From positions 2,177,501 through 2,241,500 of the forward strand of contig NZ_AP018365.1 of assembly GCF_016756395.1 (NCBI RefSeq): a DNA stretch of 64,000 bases. Direction: 5' to 3'. A model generated the notes under the pieces. The model saw only the letters and a list, made by a program, of their open reading frames with translations. It was not told the DNA's origin and did no database searches. The stretch is from Streptomyces sp. SN-593 (GTDB lineage: Bacteria; Actinomycetota; Actinomycetes; Streptomycetales; Streptomycetaceae). The position numbers and the translations under genes are program-made. Shown here piece by piece: positions 17,202 to 24,818 of the stretch. Within the stretch, counting starts at the first letter, position 1. Each line of letters opens with the position of its first letter.

Positions 17202-18577
17202 TGGGCCGCCCCCTTACCGGTGGTGGTGCCGGTGGTGCCGCCGTAGACCGTGCCGACCGGTGGCAGCGGGAGCGGCGGCGTGTCGCCGGCCCCGGAGGCG
17301 GCACCGGAGCCGTCCTTGGAGGCGGTCGTGCCGGTGGCCTTGGCCGTGGTCCCCGCGGTCCCCTTCGTGACCGCGGCCGGGCCGGCCGTGTCGGTCGGGT
17401 CCACGCTGCCGCCCAGGCTCAGCTCGTTGATGTCGGCGCGGCCGTCGAGGGTGCCGGTCTTCGGGTCGTACGTGTTGAGCAGGTTGTCGGCGGCCAGCGG
17501 CGCGTCGTCGAGGAGTTCGGCGAGCGAGGCGCGCTGGTCCACCAGGGTCTGGGTGATCGGCGTGAGCTTGGCGATGCTGGCCTTGAGCCGGCTGCGGTTG
17601 TCCTGGATGAAGGTCTTCACCGAGCCGAGCGCGGTGGACAACTGCTGGAGCGCGCCGCCCAGGTCCTCCTTGTCGTCGGCGAGGAAGCCGCTGACCGTGG
17701 AGAGCTGGTCGGTGGCGGCCTTCACCTTGCCGTCGTTGTCCTTGAGCATCGTGGTGAAGGACTGGAGGTAGGCGAGGGTGGAGAACAGGTCGTCGCTGTG
17801 GCCGTCGAGGGTCTTGGTCGCCTGGCCGAGCTGGTCGATGCTGTCGCCGATGTCCTTGCCGTTGCCCTTGAGGTTCTGCGCGCCGACGTCGAGCAGGTTC
17901 GACAGGGCGCCGTTGGTGTTCGCGCCGTCGGGGCCGAGGGCCTTGCTGAGCTGGGTGACGGAGGCGTAGAGCTGGTCGATCTCGACCGGCGTCGCGGTGC
18001 GGCTGGCCGGGATGACGCCGTGGTCGGCCAGTTGGGCGCCGCCGGTGTACGCCGGGGTGAGCTGGACGTAGCGGTCGGCGACCACGCTGGGCGCGACCAC
18101 CACGGCGCCGGCCTTCGCCGGGACCTTGATGCCGTGGTCCAGCCGCAGCGACACCTTGACCTGCTTGCCCTGCGGCTTCACCGACTCCACGGTGCCGACC
18201 TTCACCCCGAGGATGCGCAGGTCGGAGCCGGCGTACACGCCGACCGTACGGTCGAAGTACGCGGTGACGTGCTTGCCGGACGGCCCGCCGAAGGCGACGA
18301 ACCCGGCGGTGACGGCCGCGGCCGCGACGAGCGCGAGCACGACCGCCACAGAGACCGCCCGGCGCGGCACCCGGCGTAGCGGCACCCGGTGCAGCGGCAC
18401 CCGGCCGAACCGCCGCCGGTGTGCCCGCCGGCCGCCGCGCCCGGCGCCGTCGGGGCCGCCCGCGCCGGTCCCGGGCCCTCCGCCGTCCTCGCCGTCCGCG
18501 CCGTCCTCGTCTTCCCAGTGCAGGTCCGGCAGGGTCAGTCGGGTGGTGCGGCGCAGCCGCCGCGGGAAGAGGGTCAC
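17198..18577 (-). CDS. MCE-family protein, MceD position
   Basis: This 459-residue protein starts at GTG 18577, overlapping the mceC stop (GTGA) behind a strong GGAGGAG. The first 90 residues are basic/acidic and Gly-rich, longer than usual for the family. A membrane helix (about residues 77-97) is followed by the MCE domain (HVTAYFDRTVGVYAGSDLRI, GVKVGTVESVKP). The long helical tunnel-forming region and a Gly/Thr-rich C-terminus (residues 385-459) complete it. It is a subunit of the heterohexameric lipid importer encoded by this operon. Confidence 0.88.
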   Translation of the reverse strand: MTLFPRRLRRTTRLTLPDLHWEDEDGADGEDGGGPGTGAGGPDGAGRGGRRAHRRRFGRVPLHRVPLRRVPRRAVSVAVVLALVAAAAVTAGFVAFGGPSGKHVTAYFDRTVGVYAGSDLRILGVKVGTVESVKPQGKQVKVSLRLDHGIKVPAKAGAVVVAPSVVADRYVQLTPAYTGGAQLADHGVIPASRTATPVEIDQLYASVTQLSKALGPDGANTNGALSNLLDVGAQNLKGNGKDIGDSIDQLGQATKTLDGHSDDLFSTLAYLQSFTTMLKDNDGKVKAATDQLSTVSGFLADDKEDLGGALQQLSTALGSVKTFIQDNRSRLKASIAKLTPITQTLVDQRASLAELLDDAPLAADNLLNTYDPKTGTLDGRADINELSLGGSVDPTDTAGPAAVTKGTAGTTAKATGTTASKDGSGAASGAGDTPPLPLPPVGTVYGGTTGTTTGKGAAQ

Positions 18578-19647
18578 GACGCTCCTCCGGTCGCCTTGGG
18601 CGGCATGCAGCCGGTGGCCGGCGGGGTGCCGCTGGGCAGGTAGCTCTTGGGCACCAGCCCGCACAGGTAGCTGTCGAACCAGCGGCCGTTGCCGAGGGTG
18701 TTGCCGACCACCTGGTAGTAGGGGCCGGCCAGCGCCAGCACCTTGTCCAGGCTGGTCTGGTTGGCCTGGAGCACGCCGGTCACCCGGTCGAGGGCGTCCA
18801 GGGTGGGGGCGAGCTGCTTGTCGTTGTCGGCGACCAGGCCGTTGAGCTGGGTGCCCAGGTTCTGGGTGCCGGTGAGCAGGGAGTGGATGGCGGTCCGCCG
18901 TTTCTCGACCTCCCCGAGCAGCAGGTTGCCGTCGGAGATGAGCTGCTGGAAGCGGCTGTTCTGGTCGGAGAGGGTCTTGGTGAGCTGCTTGCTGCCGCTG
19001 AGCAGCGACGCGAGCTGGGCGTCGCGGCTGGAGATGGTCTTCGACAGCGAGGACAGTCCGGTGGCGGCGGTCCGCACCGAGGCCGGGGTGTCCTTGAAGG
19101 TGTCGGAGATCGCCTGGAAGCTCGCGGCGAGCTGGTCGGTGTCGATCACGCCGAAGGTCTGCCCGAGGCCGTTGAACGCCTGCGTGACGTCATAGGGCGA
19201 CGTGGTGCGGGACTTGGGGATGGTGCGGCCGGGGTCCTGCTCGGCGGCGCCGAGCGGGTCCAGCGCGAGGTACTTCTCCCCGAGCAGCGTCTTGATGCCG
19301 ATGGCGGCGGTGCTGGCGTCGCCGATCCAGGTGTGCCGGACCCGGAAGGTCACCTTCACCTGCGCGCCGTCCAGCCCGACGTGGGTGACCTTGCCGACCT
19401 TCACGCCGGCGACCCGCACCTCGTTGCCGCTCTTCAGGCCGGCCGCCTCGGTGAAGTCGGCCGAGTACGTGGTGCCGCCGCCGATCAGCGGCAGCGCGTC
19501 CGCGTTGTACGCGACCAGGCTGAGCAGCACCAGCACCACCAGGCCGACGACGCCGACGGCGACCTGGTTGCGCTCGCGCAGCGGCCGGAAGAGCGGGCCG
19601 CGCCGGGCGGGGTCGCGCAGGCGCAGCGCGGGGACCGCCAGCCTCAT
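18574..19647 (-). CDS. MCE-family protein, MceC position
   Basis: This 357-residue protein has one N-terminal membrane helix (residues 27-50, NQVAVGVVGLVVLVLLSLVA), an MCE domain (YSADFTEAAGLKSGNEVRVA, GVKVGKVTHVGL) and a long helical region rich in heptad-like Leu. Two cysteines near the C-terminus (YLCGLV, TGCMPP) may form a disulfide, as in other Mce proteins. ATG 19647 overlaps the mceB stop by ATGA. As third MCE gene it corresponds to MceC. Substrate is not deducible. Confidence 0.88.
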   Translation of the reverse strand: MRLAVPALRLRDPARRGPLFRPLRERNQVAVGVVGLVVLVLLSLVAYNADALPLIGGGTTYSADFTEAAGLKSGNEVRVAGVKVGKVTHVGLDGAQVKVTFRVRHTWIGDASTAAIGIKTLLGEKYLALDPLGAAEQDPGRTIPKSRTTSPYDVTQAFNGLGQTFGVIDTDQLAASFQAISDTFKDTPASVRTAATGLSSLSKTISSRDAQLASLLSGSKQLTKTLSDQNSRFQQLISDGNLLLGEVEKRRTAIHSLLTGTQNLGTQLNGLVADNDKQLAPTLDALDRVTGVLQANQTSLDKVLALAGPYYQVVGNTLGNGRWFDSYLCGLVPKSYLPSGTPPATGCMPPKATGGAS

Positions 19648-20675
19648 GACCGGCACCTCGATTCGGTGATCGCTATGCCGGTGGACGGTGCGCTGCCGTC
19701 GGAGGTGGTGACGCCGCTCACCGTGGCCTGGCACAGGTAGAGGTTGAGCCAGGAGCCGTAGGAGGCGAGCCGGCCGATGGTCTGGAGCTTGCCCGGCGTG
19801 GTGGTGAGGAACTTCTCCAACTGGGGCGTGTTGTCGCCGAGGTTGGTGGAGACCCGGTTGAGCTGGGCGATGGAGTTCTTCAGCGGCTGCCGGCCGTCCT
19901 GGAGCAGCCCGGCGGTGCTGGTGGTGAGCTGGGAGATGGCGGTGATGGACCGGCCGATCGGCTCGCGGTCCGCGGAGAAGCCGGTGACGAGTTGCTGGAG
20001 CGAGGTGATCAGGTCGTTGAAGCCGGCCTCGCGGGTGTTGACGGTGGTCAGCACCGAGTTGAGGTTGTCGATCACCTGGCCGATCACCTGGTCCTTGGCG
20101 GCGAGTGTGGTGGTGAGCGAGCCGACGTTGGTGATCAGGCTGTCCACGGTGCCGCCCTCGCCCTGGAGCACCTGCACGATCTCCCCGGACAACTGGTTGA
20201 CGTCCTTCGGGGACAGGCCCTCGAAGAGCGGCTGGAAGCCGTTGAAGAGTTCGGTGAGGTCCAGCGCGGGCGTGGTCCGGCCGAGGGGGATGGTGCCGCC
20301 CGGGTGCAGGCTGCCGCCGACCGGGCCGCTGCCCTGCTCCAGGTCGATGTAGCGCTGGCCGACGAGGTTGAGGTACTTGATGGTGGCGGTGGCCGAGGCG
20401 GGCAGGGTGCGGCCCTTGCGCACCGAGAAGTGCACCTCGGCGATCCGGTGCCGGACCACCTTGATCGACTGGACCTCGCCGACCTTGACGCCGGCGATCC
20501 GGACGCTGTCGCCCTTGTTGAGCCCGGTGGTGTCGGTGAACTCGGCGTTGTAGCCGGAGGTGTCGCCGACCCCGGCGCCCGCGATGCTCACCGCGAGCAC
20601 CGTGGTGGCGAAGGCGGTGACCAGGATGAAGATCAGCGACTTGATGATCGGCCCGGTCAGGCTGCGGCGGTTCAC
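19644..20675 (-). CDS. MCE-family protein, MceB position
   Basis: This 343-residue protein starts at GTG 20675, overlapping the mceA stop (GTGA). A membrane helix (residues 8-32), an MCE domain (YNAEFTDTTGLNKGDSVRIA, GVKVGEVQSIKV) and a helical region follow, with a pair of C-terminal cysteines (LYLCQATV and SRCRS). It is shorter than its neighbours and lacks a low-complexity tail, so it is close to the minimal family form. Part of the same translationally coupled operon. Confidence 0.88.
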   Translation of the reverse strand: MNRRSLTGPIIKSLIFILVTAFATTVLAVSIAGAGVGDTSGYNAEFTDTTGLNKGDSVRIAGVKVGEVQSIKVVRHRIAEVHFSVRKGRTLPASATATIKYLNLVGQRYIDLEQGSGPVGGSLHPGGTIPLGRTTPALDLTELFNGFQPLFEGLSPKDVNQLSGEIVQVLQGEGGTVDSLITNVGSLTTTLAAKDQVIGQVIDNLNSVLTTVNTREAGFNDLITSLQQLVTGFSADREPIGRSITAISQLTTSTAGLLQDGRQPLKNSIAQLNRVSTNLGDNTPQLEKFLTTTPGKLQTIGRLASYGSWLNLYLCQATVSGVTTSDGSAPSTGIAITESRCRS

Positions 20676-21958
20676 TTCACCGTCACCTCCGCCCCGCGGT
20701 AGACCGGTCCGGTCAGCAGGCTGCTCCAGTCCGGCAGGTCCTGCGGCGCGGTGTCCATGCTCGGCGCGAGCAGCTCGTTGACCAGCTCGTTCTCCTGCGG
20801 CGAGTTGGCGATCGGAGCGGTGCCGCGGCCGGTGTACGGGACCGGGTAGCACTGCGGGCCGCCGCTCGCGTCGTAGACCGGGGTGTCCTTGCCGGCGACG
20901 TACTTCCCGCGGGAGGCGACGGCGGTGACGTTCACGTGCAGCCCGGGCTCGTCGGTGCCCTTGCCGAGCGCCTTGTCCATGGCCGGCACGAAGTCGGCGA
21001 GGGTGCGCAGCGTGCAGGGGAAGGACGGGGCGTACTCGGCGAGCAGTTGCAGGGTGCCGCGGCTGTCGGCGGCGAGGTGGATCAGGTTCTGCTGGTTCTG
21101 GCGCAGGTAGGTGGTGAGGTCCTGCGCGGTGGCGGTCGCCGAGCCGTACAGCGTGCTGAGGTTGGCCTGCTGCTCGGCGATGGTGCCGCTGGTCTCGGTG
21201 AAGTCGGTGAGCGCCTGCACGATGTCGGGCGCGGCCTCGGCGTAGGTGGTGCTGACCGTCACGAGCTGTTTGATGTCGTCGGTGAGCGCGGGCAGTTGGG
21301 GGTTCAGCCGGGTGAGGTACTGGTCGAGCCGGACCAGGGTGCTGCCGAGTTCCCCGCCGCGGCCGTCCAGGGCGGTGGAGACCGCGTTGAGGGTGGCGGC
21401 GAGCTTCTGCGGCTGCACCGCCGTCAGCAGCGGCATCACGTTGTCCAGGACCTGTTCGAGTTCGACGGCGTCGGCCGAGCGGTCCTGCGGGATGGTGGTG
21501 TGCGCGGCGAGCGACGGGCCGCCCGAGGACGTGCCGACCGGCGGCACGAGCGCGACGAACCGCTCGCCGAAGAGCGTGGTCGGCAGCATCTGCGCGGTGA
21601 CCCCGGCCGGGATCTGGTGCAGCTTGCCCGGGTCGATGGCCAGCGTCAGCCGGGCGCCGGTGCCGTTGGCGTGGATGGCGGTGACCCGGCCGACCACGAC
21701 CCCGCGCAGCTTCACGTCGGCGCCCTGGTTCATCTCGTTGCCGGCGCTGCCGGTGTCCACCGTGACCGTCGCGGAGTCGGTGAACGACTTGTCGTAGACC
21801 GCGACCGCGAGCCAGGCGAGCAGCGCGGGCACCAGCAGGAAGATGATGCCGGCGGTGCGGCGGCGGGCGGCGCCGCTCCCGCGGCCGCGCAGCGGGCGGA
21901 CCGGCGGGGCGGGCGGGGTCGGCGCCGGGCCGGGGGTACGGGTGTCGGTGGTCGTCAT
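20672..21958 (-). CDS. MCE-family protein, MceA position
   Basis: This 428-residue protein has a short Pro-rich cytoplasmic start, a membrane helix (about residues 35-55, TAGIIFLLVPALLAWLAVAV) and an MCE domain (VTVDTGSAGNEMNQGADVKL, GVVVGRVTAIHA). The helical tunnel region follows. Two cysteines (SFPCTLR and PQCYPV) lie in the C-terminal part. ATG 21958 overlaps the stop of the second YrbE gene by ATGA. It is the first of six MCE genes, so it is the MceA equivalent. Confidence 0.88.
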   Translation of the reverse strand: MTTTDTRTPGPAPTPPAPPVRPLRGRGSGAARRRTAGIIFLLVPALLAWLAVAVYDKSFTDSATVTVDTGSAGNEMNQGADVKLRGVVVGRVTAIHANGTGARLTLAIDPGKLHQIPAGVTAQMLPTTLFGERFVALVPPVGTSSGGPSLAAHTTIPQDRSADAVELEQVLDNVMPLLTAVQPQKLAATLNAVSTALDGRGGELGSTLVRLDQYLTRLNPQLPALTDDIKQLVTVSTTYAEAAPDIVQALTDFTETSGTIAEQQANLSTLYGSATATAQDLTTYLRQNQQNLIHLAADSRGTLQLLAEYAPSFPCTLRTLADFVPAMDKALGKGTDEPGLHVNVTAVASRGKYVAGKDTPVYDASGGPQCYPVPYTGRGTAPIANSPQENELVNELLAPSMDTAPQDLPDWSSLLTGPVYRGAEVTVK

Positions 21959-22839
21959 CCCGCCACCCGCACGGTGGTGGTGGCGCCCCACAGCGCCAGC
22001 GACAGGAAGAAGTCGGTGAGCGAGATGATCACGATCGCGTTGCGCACCGACCGGCCGACCGCGATGCCGACACCGGCCGGGCCGCCCTTGGCGGTGAAGC
22101 CGTAGTAGCAGTGCGCGAGGATCACCACGACGCTGAAGATCAGCACCTTCAGTATGGACAGCAGTACGTCCTCCGGTGCGAGGAAGAGGTTGAAGTAGTG
22201 GTCGTAGGTGCCCGACGACTGGCCGTTGAACCACACGGTCACCAGCCGGGAGGCCGCGTAACTGCTGAGCAGGCCGATGCCGTAGAGCGGGATGATGGCG
22301 ACCACGCCGGCGATGATCCGGGTGGTGACGAGGTACGGCATCGAGCGCACGCCCATGCTCTCCAGCGCGTCGACCTCCTCGTTGATCCGCATCGCGCCGA
22401 GCTGGGCGGTGAACCCGGCGCCGACGGTCGCGGACAGCGCGAGTCCGGCGATCAGCGGCGCGATCTCGCGGGTGTTGAAGTAGGCGGAGATGAAGCCGGT
22501 GAACGCGGCGGTGCCCAGTTCGTTCATCGCCGCGTAGCCCTGGAGGCCCACGACGGTGCCGGTGGCGAGCGTCATGCCGATCATCACGCCGACGGTGCCG
22601 CCGATCACGCTCAGGCCGCCGCTGCCGAAGGCCACCTCGGCGAGCAGCCGCTGCACCTCCCTGAGGTAGCGGCGCAGGGTGCGCGGCACCCACAGCACGG
22701 CCCGGATGTGGAAGAGCAGGTGGTCGCCGGTCTCGTCCAGCCAGCGCAGCCAGCGGTCCGGGCGCACGCGGCGGCGGCGCGGCGGCGCGGCGGGCTCGGG
22801 CGGCTCGGGCCGCGGGGCGTCCTTGTCGAGCAGGGCCAT
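21955..22839 (-). CDS. YrbE/MlaE-family permease B of the Mce transporter
   Basis: This 294-residue integral membrane protein has a basic cytoplasmic N-terminus and about five hydrophobic segments. The MlaE-family features are clear: GLALSATVGAGFTAQLGAMR, then EEVDALESMGVRS, the cytoplasmic coupling stretch. FTAKGGPAGVGIAVGRSVR near the end is also typical. It pairs with the upstream permease to form the heterodimeric channel driven by the MceG-type ATPase. ATG 22839 lies three bases after the previous stop. Confident by family and operon position. Confidence 0.92.
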   Translation of the reverse strand: MALLDKDAPRPEPPEPAAPPRRRRVRPDRWLRWLDETGDHLLFHIRAVLWVPRTLRRYLREVQRLLAEVAFGSGGLSVIGGTVGVMIGMTLATGTVVGLQGYAAMNELGTAAFTGFISAYFNTREIAPLIAGLALSATVGAGFTAQLGAMRINEEVDALESMGVRSMPYLVTTRIIAGVVAIIPLYGIGLLSSYAASRLVTVWFNGQSSGTYDHYFNLFLAPEDVLLSILKVLIFSVVVILAHCYYGFTAKGGPAGVGIAVGRSVRNAIVIISLTDFFLSLALWGATTTVRVAG

Positions 22840-22842
22840 CGC

Positions 22843-23682
22843 TCAGGCTCCCTTCTGCGGCACGAGTTGCAGGTAGATCGCGGTGAGGACCACGTTGACC
22901 ACGAACAGCAGCAGGAAGGTGATGACCACGGACTGGTTCACCGCGTCGCCGACGCCCTTCGGGCCGCCCTTGGGATGCAGCCCGCGGTAGGCGGCGACGA
23001 TGCCGGCGATGAACCCGAAGATGACCGCCTTGATCTCCGAGATGTACAGGTCCGGCAGTTGGGCGAGCGCGGAGAAGCTGGACAGGTAGGCGCCCGGGGT
23101 GCCGTGCTGCACGATCACGTTGAAGAAGTAGCCGCCGGCGGTGCCGACCACCGAGACCAGGCCGTTGAGCAGGAGCGCGACGAGCATGGTGGCCAGCACC
23201 CGCGGCACGATCAGCCGCTGCACCGGCGAGACGCCCATCACCTCCATCGCGTCCAGTTCCTCGCGGATCTTGCGCGAGCCGAGGTCCGCGCAGATGGCGC
23301 TGCCGCCGGCGCCGGCGATCAGCAGCGCCACGATCAGCGGGCTGGCCTGCTGGATCACCGCGAGCACGCTCGCCCCGCCGGTGAACGACTGCGCGCCCAA
23401 CTGCTGGGCCAGCGAGCCGACCTGGAGGGCGATCACCGCGCCGAACGGGATGGACACCAGCGCCGCGGGCAGGATCGTCACGCTCGCCACGAACCAGAAC
23501 TGCTCGATCAGCTCGCGGACCTGGAACGGCCGGCGGAAGGTGTCCCGGACGGTGGTGGCCGCGAGCGTCACCAGTTGCCCGGTCTCGCGCAGCGCGCCGG
23601 TGCCGGGGAAGGGTCGGCGGGGCACCGTCGCGGCGCGCGGTGTCGTCTCCGGGGCGGACTCCGGTACCGGCGGCGCGCTCAC
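22843..23682 (-). CDS. YrbE/MlaE-family permease A of the Mce transporter
   Basis: This 279-residue membrane protein has the MlaE-family core: VALLIAGAGGSAICADLGSR followed by EELDAMEVMGVSPVQRL. The later HPKGGPKGVGDAVNQSVV block aligns with the other permease. Several membrane segments are visible. GTG 23682 follows the ATPase gene by 25 bases with only a weak ribosome binding site. A ten-codon frame (ATG 23711 to TGA) overlaps the ATPase stop and could couple translation, though this is speculative. Together with 21955-22839 it makes the permease dimer of the lipid importer. Confidence 0.92.
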   Translation of the reverse strand: MSAPPVPESAPETTPRAATVPRRPFPGTGALRETGQLVTLAATTVRDTFRRPFQVRELIEQFWFVASVTILPAALVSIPFGAVIALQVGSLAQQLGAQSFTGGASVLAVIQQASPLIVALLIAGAGGSAICADLGSRKIREELDAMEVMGVSPVQRLIVPRVLATMLVALLLNGLVSVVGTAGGYFFNVIVQHGTPGAYLSSFSALAQLPDLYISEIKAVIFGFIAGIVAAYRGLHPKGGPKGVGDAVNQSVVITFLLLFVVNVVLTAIYLQLVPQKGA

Positions 23683-23707
23683 GCGGCCACCGCCGCGGCG
23701 GAGGCGG

Positions 23708-24694
23708 TCATGCGTGCTCCTCCTGTACGGGGGCGGCCACCGGGGCGAGCCCGGCCTTCATGGCCGTGCGCGCGGCCGCGGGCAGGTCGTCCCACATCGC
23801 CAGCACCCGCGCCCGGCGGCGCTGCACCGCGGCGCGCGGCGGCAGACCGGGGCTGGGTTCGAGCTGGGGGGCGATCCGGAGCGGCCGCTCGTCGCTGAGG
23901 GTGAGCTGCTCGCGGGCGAGGGTCGCCTCGTCCTTCTCCTCGGCCATCCCGATCGGGCCCTCCTTGCGGCCGCCCAGGAACTGCCGCACCACCGGTTCGT
24001 CGCTGGTGAGCAGCAGTTCGCGGGGCCCGAAGGTGACCAGCCGGCGGCGGAAGAGCATGCCCATGTTGTCCGGCACGGTCGCGGCGATGTCGAGGTTGTG
24101 GGTGACGATCAGCATGGTGGCGTCGATCTGCGCGTTGAGGTCGATCAACTGCTGCGAGATGTAGGAGGTGCGCACCGGGTCGAGCCCGGAGTCCGGCTCG
24201 TCGCACAGGATGATCTGCGGGTCGAGCACCAGCGCGCGGGCCAGCCCGGCGCGTTTGCGCATGCCGCCGGAGATCTCGCCGGGCAGTTTCCGCTCGGAGC
24301 CGAGCAGGCCGACCATGTCCATCCGCTCCATGACGATGCGGCGGATCTCCGACTCCTTCTTGCGGGTGTGCTCGCGCAGCGGGAAGGCGATGTTGTCGAA
24401 GAGGTTCATCGAGCCGAACAGCGCGCCGTCCTGGAACATCAGGCCGAAGAGCTTGCGGGTCTCGTAGATGTCCCGTTCCTTGCCGCCGACCATGTCGACG
24501 CCGTTCACCATCACCCGCCCCCGCTCCGGTTTGAGCAGGCCGATCACGGACTTCAGGAAGACGGTCTTGCCGGTGCCGGAGGGACCGAGCATCACGCTGA
24601 CCTCGCCGGGGGGCAGCGTGAGCGTCACGTCCTCCCAGACGGTCTGTTTGCCGAAGGACTTCGTCAGGCCCTCGACGATCACTTCGATTCCCAT
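23708..24694 (-). CDS. ABC transporter ATPase of the Mce lipid importer (MceG/Mkl type)
   Basis: This 328-residue cytoplasmic ATPase has Walker A GPSGTGKT (residues about 37-44), the Q-loop LMFQDG, signature ISGGMRKRAGLARAL and Walker B IILCDEPDSGLD, then the H-loop VTHN. The Asp-Ser in Walker B (DEPDSGLD) is typical of the MlaF/Mkl group. A C-terminal extension of about 80 residues (residues 250-328) goes beyond the core, as in Mkl. In mycobacteria mceG is unlinked from mce operons; here it heads the operon. ATG 24694 follows GGGAGG closely. It powers transport through the YrbE pair. Confidence 0.93.
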   Translation of the reverse strand: MGIEVIVEGLTKSFGKQTVWEDVTLTLPPGEVSVMLGPSGTGKTVFLKSVIGLLKPERGRVMVNGVDMVGGKERDIYETRKLFGLMFQDGALFGSMNLFDNIAFPLREHTRKKESEIRRIVMERMDMVGLLGSERKLPGEISGGMRKRAGLARALVLDPQIILCDEPDSGLDPVRTSYISQQLIDLNAQIDATMLIVTHNLDIAATVPDNMGMLFRRRLVTFGPRELLLTSDEPVVRQFLGGRKEGPIGMAEEKDEATLAREQLTLSDERPLRIAPQLEPSPGLPPRAAVQRRRARVLAMWDDLPAAARTAMKAGLAPVAAPVQEEHA

Positions 24695-24704
24695 GGCACC
24701 TCCC

Positions 24705-24737
24705 GGGGGTGGGTGGGGTGGACGGACGGGTGGGGGG
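24705..24737 (+). other. G-tract cluster, candidate G-quadruplex, just upstream of mceG
   Basis: On the plus strand (the template strand for the mce operon) runs of 5, 3, 4, 3 and 6 G occur between 24705 and 24737, with loops of 1, 1, 9 and 1 bases. It begins 11 bases upstream of the mceG start codon, in the expected leader of the operon. The whole 24695-24818 spacer is G-rich on this strand and no clear promoter was found in it. Confidence 0.5.
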
Positions 24738-24818
24738 CGGTCGTGCGGTGGACGGGACGGCGCGGTACGCGGCTGCGGGGTGCGGGGAGGCGGGGTACGG
24801 CACCGCGGGGTGCGGCCG

